A stretch of 64,000 nucleotides of DNA from Lysobacterales bacterium (GTDB taxonomy: Bacteria; Pseudomonadota; Gammaproteobacteria; Xanthomonadales; Rhodanobacteraceae). Under the pieces are notes generated by a model. The model ran no database searches, had not been told where the DNA came from, and worked only from the letters and a program-made list of their open reading frames with translations. Below are positions 56,028 through 63,633 of the stretch, piece by piece (position 1 is the first letter of the stretch; the number at the start of each line of letters is the position of its first letter). The position numbers were made by a program, and so were the translations under genes. The stretch covers positions 930,001 to 994,000 of the forward strand of contig JADKJL010000001.1 in assembly GCA_016721015.1 (NCBI GenBank). The letters run 5' to 3'.

Positions 56028-57517
56028 GCGAGGCCGCGCGCGCCGAGGCACGACCGTCGCGTCCCGGGTTTGGATTTGCGCGTCGTCACGGCGCAACCCT
56101 GACGGCGTGGCACGATGGATCGGCCGATATCGCCTGTCGTCAGGGCGTGCGCCCGGAAGTGCTCGCCGAATTGCGTCGTCATCTCGGCGTTGATCTCAAG
56201 CTCACCGCCTACGAACCGGCCGCCTTCGAGCGCCTGCTGCGTGATCTCTACGAGCAGGGCGACGATGCGCGCGCGATGGTTTCGGATCTCGATGAACGCC
56301 TTGATCTGAAAACCCTCGCCGACGAATTGCCGGAGCCGGAAGATCTGCTCGAAAGTGAGGACGATGCACCCATCATCCGCCTGATCAATGCGCTGCTGAC
56401 CGAGGCGGTCAAGGAAGGCGCCTCCGACATTCACATCGAGCCGTTCGAGAGCCGCCTCGTCGTGCGCTTCCGCATCGATGGCGTGCTGCGCGAAGTGCTT
56501 AGTCCGCAAAAGGGCATCGCCAATGCCGTGGTCAGCCGCATCAAGGTCATGGCCAAACTCGACATTGCTGAAAAGCGTTTGCCCCAGGATGGCCGCATCG
56601 GCTTGCGTATCGCCGGTCGTCCGGTCGATGTGCGCGTGTCGACCATTCCGGCCGGGCATGGCGAACGTGTTGTGCTGCGCCTGCTCGACAAGCAGGCCGG
56701 ACGTCTCGACTTGATCCAGCTCGGCATGGACAGCGATACCCGCACGCGTCTCGAGTCGATGATCGCGCGCCCGCACGGCATCCTGCTGGTCACCGGCCCA
56801 ACCGGTTCCGGCAAGACCACCACACTTTATGGGGCGTTGCTCAAGCTCAATGATTCCTCGCGCAACATCATGACCGTCGAGGATCCCATCGAGTATTACA
56901 TCGACGGCATCGGCCAGACCCAGGTCAACACGCGCGTCGACATGACGTTCGCCCGCGGGCTGCGCGCCATCCTGCGTCAGGATCCGGACGTGGTCATGGT
57001 CGGTGAGATCCGCGATCTTGATACCGCGGAGACGGCTGTCCAGGCCTCCTTGACCGGCCACTTCGTGCTCTCGACCCTGCACACCAACTCTGCCGTCGGC
57101 GCGGTCGCCCGATTGCGTGACATGGGTGTCGAGCCGTTCCTGTTGTCGTCCAGTCTGGTCGGCGTGCTTGCCCAGCGCCTGGTGCGTGCGCTCGATCCGG
57201 AAACCCGTGAAAGTTATCGGGCGACACCCACCGAACTGGCGGCGTTCGCCCAATCCCCGGATGCGCAGGTCACCCTCTATCGACCGCGTGCGGATCTTGG
57301 CAATCGCCATGCCGGTTACAAGGGCCGTACCGGCATCTACGAACTGGTGCCGGTCGATGACGCCATGCGTCGCCTGATCCATGAGGGCGCTTCCGAGGCC
57401 GAGCTGGAGCGCCACGCCCGCACGCGCGCGCCGAGCATCATTGAGGACGGCTGGCGCAAATGCCTGGCTGGTCTGACCACGACCGAAGAAGTGCTTCGGG
57501 TGACGCGCGAAGATTGA
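56024..57517 (+). CDS. gspE: Type II secretion ATPase GspE (no tetracysteine)
   Basis: The protein has 497 residues. Walker A GPTGSGKTT, Asp box E-DPIEYYIDGIGQ, Walker B VVMVGEIRDLDTAETAVQASLTGH and the His box LSTLHTNSA are intact. An N-terminal N1E-like domain (ARRHGATLTAWHDGSADIACRQG) is present. The usual zinc-binding tetracysteine between the His box and GYKGRTGIYEL is absent: the segment reads LVRALDPETRESYRAT and YRPRADLGNRHAG, without a single cysteine. It powers pseudopilus assembly. gspF onwards are not adjacent: a tRNA on the other strand follows. Confidence 0.94.
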   Translation: MSEAARAEARPSRPGFGFARRHGATLTAWHDGSADIACRQGVRPEVLAELRRHLGVDLKLTAYEPAAFERLLRDLYEQGDDARAMVSDLDERLDLKTLADELPEPEDLLESEDDAPIIRLINALLTEAVKEGASDIHIEPFESRLVVRFRIDGVLREVLSPQKGIANAVVSRIKVMAKLDIAEKRLPQDGRIGLRIAGRPVDVRVSTIPAGHGERVVLRLLDKQAGRLDLIQLGMDSDTRTRLESMIARPHGILLVTGPTGSGKTTTLYGALLKLNDSSRNIMTVEDPIEYYIDGIGQTQVNTRVDMTFARGLRAILRQDPDVVMVGEIRDLDTAETAVQASLTGHFVLSTLHTNSAVGAVARLRDMGVEPFLLSSSLVGVLAQRLVRALDPETRESYRATPTELAAFAQSPDAQVTLYRPRADLGNRHAGYKGRTGIYELVPVDDAMRRLIHEGASEAELERHARTRAPSIIEDGWRKCLAGLTTTEEVLRVTRED

Positions 57518-57521
57518 CGCG

Positions 57522-57598
<77 letters not shown>

Positions 57599-57794
57599 GA
57601 TGCGCAGATTGTGTGCGTGGACGCCACGGTGTGTCTTGGCGACGGCTGCGGATTGTAGCCGCATCGACAGTCTCCTGTGCACCGCGTCGGCCAGGGGGAA
57701 GAAGGGCGCCTGGCGGCATGCATCGGGTTGGACGCCACGCAGGCTTGCCCGGACAATGGGCCTTGCCCGGCCATTCATCGGATTGTCGTATCGA

Positions 57795-59120
57795 ATGCGT
57801 ATCTTCTCGCTGGAAGGAAAACTCGCCGCGACGCTGACGCTGTGGTCCGTGCTGACCGCCGGCGTGGCCATGTTGGCGATGCATTGGCTGGATTCCGCAC
57901 CCTTGGCGATCGCTGCGGTCGTGCTGGTGCTGGCCACGCCGGGGTTGCTGTTGGCGCGTCGCTTGGCCAGCCCGGTGGCGTCGCTGATTCGCGCGCTCAG
58001 CGGAAGCGTATCGGCATTCGGCGACGGTGATTTCAGTTTCTCGATCCGCAATACGCGAAGCGATGAAGTCGGTGATCTCGTTGACGCGCACAATGAACTG
58101 GGCAAGATACTGCGCGAGCAAAGGCAGAATCTCTTCCAGCGCGAACTGTTGCTGGATACGGTGGTGCAGAACTCGCCCACGGCGATCACCCTGATTGAGC
58201 CGGGTGGGCACGTGGTGTATGCCAATCTGGCCGCCCGCGCCTTGCTCAACGGCGGACGTGCCATGAACGGCACTCGCTTCGATGCGATTCTCACGCAGGC
58301 CTCGACCGAGCTTTCCGAAGCGCTGGCGACGGGGGAGGATGCACTCTTCAGTGTCGAGATCGAGCATGAGGAGGAAACCTTCCACCTGTCGCAGCGCAGC
58401 TTCAAGCTTCAGGGCCGCACCCACCGCATGATCATGTTGCGGCGCATGACCCGCGAGCTGTCGCGACAAGAAGTGGCAACCTGGAAAAAGGTCATCCGCG
58501 TGGTCAGCCATGAGCTCAACAATTCGCTGGCGCCGATCCGCTCGCTTTCGCATTCGGGGCGGCAGTTGGCCCAACGCGGGGAACTGCAGCGGCTGGAACA
58601 GGTGTTCACGACCATCGAGGAGCGGGCAACGCACCTCGGCGGGTTTGTCCAGGGCTATGCCCATTTCGCCAAGCTGCCGACGCCGGTGCCGACCTCCGTC
58701 GACTGGACATCCTTTCTTGCCGCACTCGGCGAGCATTCGCCGTTCCGTCTGGCTGCGGTGCCTCCGGTTGTGCCGGCCCGGTTCGACCGCGCACAGATCG
58801 AGCAACTGCTGATCAATGTGCTGAAAAATGCGCGGGAATCAGGCGGTGACCCGAATGCCATCGAACTGACCGTCAGCCTGCGCGGTCGCGAGGTGCGTGT
58901 CGAGGTACGCGATCGCGGGCCCGGCATGAGCGAGACGGTGTTGTCCAATGCCGTGCTGCCTTTTTATTCGACCAAGCGCAGTGGCAGCGGACTCGGGCTC
59001 GCCTTGGCGCGCGAGATTGCCGAAGCGCATGGTGGCCGCCTGCAATTGGCCAATCGCGCCGAAGGGGGTTTGCGCGTGACCCTTGTCCTGCCGCAAGCGA
59101 TTGCCGTGGCGGGCGATTGA
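57795..59120 (+). CDS. NtrY-like sensor histidine kinase
   Basis: The 441-residue protein starts at the ATG at 57795. Two membrane helices at about 10-55 and a HAMP-like segment near 60-110 are followed by a PAS-type domain (VVQNSPTAITLIEPGGHVVYAN). The histidine is H239 in VVSHELNNSLAPIRS. ATPase motifs: N box LLINVLKNARES, G1 RDRGPGMS, F box FYSTK and G2 GSGLGLALAREI. The H-E-L-N-N form marks NtrY/NtrB-type kinases that partner sigma-54 regulators. No regulator adjoins it, and the NtrC-type regulator at 32434 is the only candidate in the window. Confidence 0.93.
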   Translation: MRIFSLEGKLAATLTLWSVLTAGVAMLAMHWLDSAPLAIAAVVLVLATPGLLLARRLASPVASLIRALSGSVSAFGDGDFSFSIRNTRSDEVGDLVDAHNELGKILREQRQNLFQRELLLDTVVQNSPTAITLIEPGGHVVYANLAARALLNGGRAMNGTRFDAILTQASTELSEALATGEDALFSVEIEHEEETFHLSQRSFKLQGRTHRMIMLRRMTRELSRQEVATWKKVIRVVSHELNNSLAPIRSLSHSGRQLAQRGELQRLEQVFTTIEERATHLGGFVQGYAHFAKLPTPVPTSVDWTSFLAALGEHSPFRLAAVPPVVPARFDRAQIEQLLINVLKNARESGGDPNAIELTVSLRGREVRVEVRDRGPGMSETVLSNAVLPFYSTKRSGSGLGLALAREIAEAHGGRLQLANRAEGGLRVTLVLPQAIAVAGD

Positions 59121-59182
59121 GGTACCCGCAAGCCGGCACTCCTGATAGATTGCGGCCTCACAACAGGGTGGCGGAGAACGAA

Positions 59183-60139
59183 ATGGGTGGATTCATCGGT
59201 CTGGTGATTGTGGTTCTCGTATTCATTGTGTTGGCCAAACTGGTACGCATTGTTCCGCAAGGTTACGAGTGGACCGTGCAGCGCTGGGGCAAGTACACGC
59301 ATACGTTGTCGCCGGGTTTCCATCTCCTGGTGCCGGTCGTGCAAAGCGTCGGCCACAAGATCAACATGATGGAGCAGGTGCTCGACGTTCCCTCACAGGA
59401 AGTCATCACCAAGGACAACGCGGTTGTTCGCGTTGACGGCGTCGTGTTCTACCAGGTGCTTGATGCGGCCAAGGCGGCTTACGAGGTTTCCAATCTCGAA
59501 CAAGCGTCGCTGGCCCTGATCATGACCAATATCCGAACCGTGCTCGGCTCGATGGATCTCGATGAATCCCTGAGCAAGCGCGACGAGATCAATGCCAAAC
59601 TTCTGATGGTGGTCGATCTGGCCACACATCCCTGGGGTCTGAAGGTCACGCGCATCGAGATCAAGGATATTTCACCGCCGCGCGACCTCGTCGATTCGAT
59701 GGCGCGGCAGATGAAGGCCGAGCGCGAAAAGCGCGCCAACATCCTCGAGGCGGAAGGTTTCCGTCAGGCCGCAATCCTCAAGGCCGATGGCGAAAAGCAG
59801 GCGGCGATCCTCGAAGCCGAGGGCAAGCGCGAGGCCGCCTATCGCGAAGCCGAGGCACGCGAACGCCTGGCCGAAGCCGAGGCCAAGGCGACCACGATGG
59901 TGTCCGACGCGATCGCCGGCGGTGACATCAATGCGATCAATTATTTCGTGGCCAACAAATATGTCGAGGCGCTCAAGGAAATGGCGCATTCGCCCAACCA
60001 GAAAATGCTGATACTGCCGTTCGAGGCGACCGGAATCCTCGGCTCTCTCGCCGGCATTGCCGAGATAGCCAAGAGCGCATTCGAGAAGTCGGCATCGCCG
60101 CCACCACCACCGCGTCCGGCCGCCCCGGTTTTGCGCTGA
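59183..60139 (+). CDS. qmcA: SPFH/Band-7 (stomatin-like) membrane protein, QmcA type
   Basis: The 318-residue protein starts at the ATG at 59183 (MGGFIGLVI) with an N-terminal membrane hairpin. Band-7 domain: VPQGYEWTVQRWGKYTHTLS, then VITKDNAVVRVDGVVFYQV. A long charged coiled coil with repeats (AILKADGEKQAAILEAEGKREAAYREAEARERL, shown in part) follows. It ends in a helix and a poly-proline tail. It assembles into large rings in the inner membrane and modulates FtsH-type proteases. It is paired with NfeD, 12 bases downstream. Confidence 0.9.
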   Translation: MGGFIGLVIVVLVFIVLAKLVRIVPQGYEWTVQRWGKYTHTLSPGFHLLVPVVQSVGHKINMMEQVLDVPSQEVITKDNAVVRVDGVVFYQVLDAAKAAYEVSNLEQASLALIMTNIRTVLGSMDLDESLSKRDEINAKLLMVVDLATHPWGLKVTRIEIKDISPPRDLVDSMARQMKAEREKRANILEAEGFRQAAILKADGEKQAAILEAEGKREAAYREAEARERLAEAEAKATTMVSDAIAGGDINAINYFVANKYVEALKEMAHSPNQKMLILPFEATGILGSLAGIAEIAKSAFEKSASPPPPPRPAAPVLR

Positions 60140-60151
60140 GCGGGAGTCGAC

Positions 60152-60613
60152 ATGAGCGAGACGATTTCCAATCTGGTGGCGAGCTACGGCTGGTGGTTGC
60201 TGGCCCTGCTCCTGATTGCGGCCGAACTTGTGGCGCCGGGTTATTTCCTGCTCTGGATCGGTCTCGCCGCGGCAATCATGGGGCTGGTCATGCTGGTTGT
60301 GCCAGGGCTCGTTTTCCTCGCCCAGGCCGTCCTGTTCGCGTTGCTCGCGATCGGCGTTTGTTTCGTCTATTGGAAGTACATCCGCCCGTCTGCCGAACTG
60401 CGCGACGATCAGCCGCTGCTCAACCGCAGGGGCGATCGCATGGTCGGTCGTCGGGTTCTGGTCGTCGATGCGCTCGTCAATGGCCGCGGCAAGGTCAAGG
60501 TGGGCGATGGCGTCTGGCTGGTCGAGGGCGAAGATTGCCCGGTCGGCACGCCAGTGCGCGTGATCGCCGTGAACGGCACGACCCTGCAAGTGGTGATCGA
60601 TTCGCCACGCTGA
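60152..60613 (+). CDS. NfeD-family membrane protein
   Basis: The protein has 153 residues. Two or three membrane helices (WWLLALLLIAAELVAPGYFLLW, AIMGLVMLVVPGLVF, LFALLAIGVCFVYW) precede a soluble OB-fold (about 90-153: MVGRRVLVVDALVNGRGKVKVGDGVWLVEG). The short NfeD form is usually encoded next to a stomatin/SPFH gene, as here. It probably assists the SPFH complex in membrane organisation or quality control. Confidence 0.93.
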   Translation: MSETISNLVASYGWWLLALLLIAAELVAPGYFLLWIGLAAAIMGLVMLVVPGLVFLAQAVLFALLAIGVCFVYWKYIRPSAELRDDQPLLNRRGDRMVGRRVLVVDALVNGRGKVKVGDGVWLVEGEDCPVGTPVRVIAVNGTTLQVVIDSPR

Positions 60614-60728
60614 GTCAACGTGTGGTCGCAGGGACTTCTCGTCCTGTCTCGCGTCGATCATGTCGAATGCTTCGGCGCGGGCGGCAAACCGTTTCATATA
60701 ATTGGCAACTCCCATGCAGGCTGATGAA

Positions 60729-61811
60729 ATGACCCGCAAGACCGTACTCAATGATTCGCACCGCGCGCTCGGCGCCAAGATGGTTGATTTCGGCGGCTGG
60801 GACATGCCGCTCAACTACGGATCGCAGATCGAGGAACACCATGCGGTGCGCCGCGATGCGGGCATGTTCGATGTCTCGCACATGACCGTCGTCGACATGC
60901 GCGGTCCACGCACGTGCGAATTCCTTGGTCATTTGTTCGCCAACAATATCGGCAAGCTCAAGATTCCTGGCAAGGCGCTCTATTCGTGCATGCTGAATGC
61001 CGATGGCGGTGTGATCGATGATCTGATCGTCTATTTCATTGCCGAGGATTTCTTTCGGACGGTCGTCAACGCCTCAACCCGCGACAAGGATCTGGCCTGG
61101 ATCACCGAAAAGGCGAAAGCTTTCGATGTGCAGATCACCGAGCGGACTGATCTCGCCATGATTGCGGCGCAGGGTCCGAATGCCCGCGCCAAGGTCGCTT
61201 CCGTGCTCGGCGAAGCTGCGGCGGCGAGAGCACTCAAGCTGGGCAAGTTCGTTGCGGTCGAGGCGGATGGCTTGTTCATTGCGCGAACCGGATACACCGG
61301 GGAGGATGGCTTCGAGATCATGGTTGCGGAATCCGCGGCGGTGGATCTGTGGAATCGACTGCACGCGGCTGGAGTGCAGCCGGCCGGACTCGGTGCGCGC
61401 GATACTCTGCGACTAGAGGCCGGCATGAATCTCTATGGCCAGGACATGGATGAATCGATCACCCCATGGGAGGCCGGGCTGGCCTGGACCATCTCACTCG
61501 ACGAAGGTCGCAAGTTCATCGGTCGATCTGCGCTCGAAGCGCAGAAGGCGGCCGGTGTCACACGCGACATGGTCGGCATCATCATGGATGAGAAGGGCGT
61601 GTTGCGGCATGGACAGAGAGTCCTGACTGAAAGCGGCGATGGCGAAATCCTTTCAGGGACGTTCTCGCCGACACTCGGCAAGGCAATCGCGTTTGCACGG
61701 ATTCCTGCAGGCGCCCGAGATGCGGTGCGCGTCGATATCCGCGGGCGTGAGGTATCCGTGCGGGTTGTGAAATATCCGTTCGTGCGCGACGGTCAGGCGG
61801 TCGTCGCCTGA
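60729..61811 (+). CDS. gcvT: Glycine cleavage system T protein (aminomethyltransferase)
   Basis: The 360-residue protein starts at the ATG at 60729 (MTRKTVLNDSHRALGAKMVDFGGWDMPLNYG). An earlier ATG at 60714 adds five residues and is possible. Folate-binding features are the N-terminal FGGWDMPLNYGSQIEEHHAVR, MFDVSHM, IARTGYTGEDGFEI and the D-T-LRLEAGMNLYGQDMD segment. It transfers the methylene group from the H-protein-bound aminomethyl arm to tetrahydrofolate. gcvH lies 68 bases downstream, and gcvP is not in the window. No glycine riboswitch was recognised upstream. Confidence 0.97.
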   Translation: MTRKTVLNDSHRALGAKMVDFGGWDMPLNYGSQIEEHHAVRRDAGMFDVSHMTVVDMRGPRTCEFLGHLFANNIGKLKIPGKALYSCMLNADGGVIDDLIVYFIAEDFFRTVVNASTRDKDLAWITEKAKAFDVQITERTDLAMIAAQGPNARAKVASVLGEAAAARALKLGKFVAVEADGLFIARTGYTGEDGFEIMVAESAAVDLWNRLHAAGVQPAGLGARDTLRLEAGMNLYGQDMDESITPWEAGLAWTISLDEGRKFIGRSALEAQKAAGVTRDMVGIIMDEKGVLRHGQRVLTESGDGEILSGTFSPTLGKAIAFARIPAGARDAVRVDIRGREVSVRVVKYPFVRDGQAVVA

Positions 61812-61879
61812 ACGCGCCGCAATCGGTCGCGGCTGCTAGAATCCATCATCAATTCACTCCTCATCCCAGGCCAGCAGAC

Positions 61880-62275
61880 ATGAAAGAGATTCCCGGCGAT
61901 CTGATGTTTCTCAAGTCCCACGAATGGGTGCGCGTCGAAGACAACGGTACCGCCACGATCGGCATCTCGGATCATGCGCAGGGACTGCTCGGCGATCTGG
62001 TCTATGTCGAGTTGCCAAACGTCGGCGATACCGCGCAGGCCGGAACTGCCGCGGCCGTGGTCGAATCGGTCAAGGCCGCATCGGATGTCTATTCGCCGGT
62101 GAGCGGCGAGATCGTTGCGGTCAACGATGCCCTGGCCGATCGTCCCGAAACGATCAACGAGGATGCCTACGGTGAAGGCTGGATCTTCGTCGTCAAACTT
62201 TCCGATCGCGATGAACTCCAGGAGATGCTCGATCCGGACGCATACGCCGAGTTGATCGAGAGCGAGGAAGACTGA
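61880..62275 (+). CDS. gcvH: Glycine cleavage system H protein
   Basis: The protein has 131 residues. The lipoylation lysine is K65 in the motif VVESVKAASDVYSPVSGEI. The conserved HEWVRVEDNG and TIGISDHAQGLLGDLVYVELP at the front and ETINEDAYGEGW are typical. It carries the aminomethyl intermediate between P, T and L proteins. It is probably cotranscribed with gcvT and followed by a strong terminator. Confidence 0.97.
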   Translation: MKEIPGDLMFLKSHEWVRVEDNGTATIGISDHAQGLLGDLVYVELPNVGDTAQAGTAAAVVESVKAASDVYSPVSGEIVAVNDALADRPETINEDAYGEGWIFVVKLSDRDELQEMLDPDAYAELIESEED

Positions 62276-62308
62276 TCGCGCCCACGATCCTGATCTTTTC
62301 GAAAGTTG

Positions 62309-62337
62309 AAAACGGGCCGGCTGATCGGCCCGTTTTT
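62309..62337 (+). terminator. Rho-independent terminator of gcvT-gcvH
   Basis: AAAACGGGCCG (62309-62319) pairs with CGGCCCGTTTT (62326-62336) and runs into further Ts. It lies 34 bases past the gcvH stop. Confidence 0.9.
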
Positions 62338-62555
62338 CGTTTTCGGGCCCGAAACTCTCCTTCAGCGAAAAATATTTTCACTGCCGTTATGGTCGTGTTT
62401 AGGCTGATTTCGCGATCGCTCGGCGCGCTCCAATTGGGAAAATGGCGCGCGATGAAATCATTTGTCTTGATTTAATTCGATGAACTGCGTGAAGGTCGAT
62501 ATCCCTGTACATCGCGCCATTGCTTGCTGTCCAGAGATATGGATTCAAACAGTAT

Positions 62556-62579
62556 GGGCGTATAGATGTCTATACGGAT
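62556..62579. promoter_or_regulatory. Candidate MetJ operator (three tandem met-box-like octamers)
   Basis: Octamers in register, GGGCGTAT, AGATGTCT and ATACGGAT, match the MetJ box AGACGTCT at 5, 7 and 5 of 8 positions. The centre forms a perfect 18-bp palindrome (CGTATAGA-TG-TCTATACG, 62559-62576). MetJ binds tandem 8-bp boxes, and this cluster lies 167 bases upstream of the metJ-like start, so autoregulation is plausible. Confidence 0.5.
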
Positions 62580-62680
62580 AAACAAAACTGCGCATGAAAT
62601 CGATCAAGTTGCCCTCCGGCCCGGTCGAATTTCGGTGTCCGGCAGCCAATTGCAGCCCGTTGTTTTCCGTCAGAAATTTG

Positions 62681-62709
62681 TTGACAGGCGCATCCGACAG
62701 GAATAATTT
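62681..62709 (+). promoter_or_regulatory. Possible sigma-70 promoter of the metJ-like gene
   Basis: TTGACA at 62681-62686 is a perfect -35. TAATTT at 62704-62709 follows with a 17-base spacer (AATAAT at 62702 is a better -10 but with 15). Transcription would start about 30 bases before the ATG, which is preceded by AGGA. Confidence 0.45.
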
Positions 62710-62745
62710 TCGCCGCAGCAACACAACGGAAACAAAAAAGGAATC

Positions 62746-63288
62746 ATGGCTGCATCCAGATTCGTCGAACCCTACATTGAGCACGGTCTGAAATCATCGG
62801 CCGTAAGAAAAATTACGGTATCGATTCCACTGCACATTCTCAGACTTCTGTCCGACGAACGGACCCGGCGCCAGGTCGCCAACCTGCGCCACGCAACCAA
62901 CAGCAATTTGTTGTGCGAAGCATTTCTTCACGCTTTTACTGGGCAACCACTGCCAACTGACGAGGAGTTAAGACGCGATATGGCCACAAAGAAAGCAACT
63001 GCAAAGAAACCTGCTGCGAAGAAACCGGCTGCCAAGAAGGTCGCCAAGAAAGCAGCAGCCAAGAAGGCTCCGGCAAAGAAAGCGGCCAAGGCGAAAAGCG
63101 CCCCCGCGATGAAGAAAGCTCCAGCCAAGAAGGCTGCAGCAAAGAAGGCGCCGGCGAAGAAGAAGGCTCCTGCAAAGAAAGCGGCGAAGGCGAAAGCTGC
63201 CACCGCCATGAAGAAGGCTCCGGCCAAGAAGGCGGCTGCCAAGAAGGCACCGGCCAAGAAAGCGGCAAAGAAAGCTGCGAAGAAGTAA
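62746..63288 (+). CDS. metJ: MetJ repressor domain fused to histone-H1-like lysine-rich tail
   Basis: The protein has 180 residues. Residues 6-77 align closely with MetJ: EPYIEHGLKSSAVRKITVSI (the beta-strand ribbon that reads DNA, with K22 and T24), SDERTRRQVANLRHATNSNL and CEAFLHAFTGQPLP. The standard MetJ C-terminal helix (about 27 residues) is missing. From residue 79 the frame continues as a ~100-residue Lys/Ala/Pro tail (MATKKATAKKPAAKK and repeats) like bacterial histone-H1/AlgP proteins. MetJ with S-adenosylmethionine represses methionine genes. The tail should add non-specific DNA binding or compaction. An internal ATG at 62980 could also yield the tail alone. Confidence 0.9.
   Translation: MAASRFVEPYIEHGLKSSAVRKITVSIPLHILRLLSDERTRRQVANLRHATNSNLLCEAFLHAFTGQPLPTDEELRRDMATKKATAKKPAAKKPAAKKVAKKAAAKKAPAKKAAKAKSAPAMKKAPAKKAAAKKAPAKKKAPAKKAAKAKAATAMKKAPAKKAAAKKAPAKKAAKKAAKK
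62980..63288 (+). CDS. Possible internal start: stand-alone H1-like tail (102 aa)
   Basis: The in-frame ATG at codon 79 begins MATKKATAKKPAAKK, exactly like independent histone-H1-like proteins. A strong GAGGAG (62962-62967) precedes it by 12 bases, longer than ideal. A second short product is thus possible but unproven. It is listed separately because it changes the expected protein set. Confidence 0.3.
   Translation: MATKKATAKKPAAKKPAAKKVAKKAAAKKAPAKKAAKAKSAPAMKKAPAKKAAAKKAPAKKKAPAKKAAKAKAATAMKKAPAKKAAAKKAPAKKAAKKAAKK
63064..63261 (+). repeat. 99-bp tandem duplication in the H1-like tail
   Basis: Residues 107-139 and 140-172 are the same 33-residue unit (starting KAPAKKAAKAK and ending KKAPAKK), differing only at three residues (SAP versus AAT). 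The DNA copies (63064-63162, 63163-63261) differ mainly at third positions, so the duplication is old or selected, not fresh. Confidence 0.85.
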
Positions 63289-63633
63289 GTTGCAACGATC
63301 GGTTGTCGGCTGGCAACCGATCCTTCACTGAATGCCCGGGATCGCATCGTTGATGCCAGGCCAAACAGAGTCACTGCACAGCAAGTGCAGATAAAAAAGC
63401 TTCACTGGATCTTGCAAACGGACTGCTCTCCCTGCGGTATGCCCAGCGCAGGGAGAGATTTCGTAACCCGATCCAAGGCGAGCGCCGCGTGATCCTGACG
63501 GGTTTGGCAACCCGGAAATGATCATCAAGGAACGCCGTCAACGCCAGGCTTCCGCCAAAAGTGTGAACGTCGGCCAATCCTTCAGCATGGCGAATTGCTA
63601 GCGTGACGGTGTCTCCCCCGACTGGTGTCCGCC
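63289..63633. other. Spacer before the GH44-like gene
   Basis: 345 bases without a gene. It contains a 9-bp stem (63297-63305 with 63314-63322) just after the metJ-like stop, without a T-run, and a strong hairpin at 63426-63457. No promoter stands out. Confidence 0.45.
63426..63457. terminator. Strong isolated hairpin
   Basis: CTCTCCCTGCG (63426-63436) and CGCAGGGAGAG (63447-63457) are perfectly complementary around a 10-base loop. It may end the metJ-like transcript or be part of the leader of the downstream gene. There is no T-run. Confidence 0.35.

Larger units (their letters stand above)
62276..62745. other. Gene-free region between gcvH and the metJ-like gene
   Basis: 470 bases, less GC-rich than its surroundings. 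It contains the gcvH terminator, the met-box-like cluster at 62556-62579 and a possible sigma-70 promoter at 62681-62709. I found no gene. An ATG-started frame near 62594 has no supporting ribosome-binding site. Confidence 0.55.

Noticed and set aside
55871..57415. 514-codon open frame antisense to gspE
   Set aside because: Long mirror frame in GC-rich coding DNA. gspE is certain on the other strand and the antisense residues are low-complexity and match no family.
60614..60728. Glycine riboswitch before gcvT
   Set aside because: The spacer is only about 115 bases and shows none of the conserved glycine-aptamer segments.
63297..63322. Terminator directly after the metJ-like gene
   Set aside because: A 9-bp stem exists but there is no T-run, so it is mentioned only as a weak structure.
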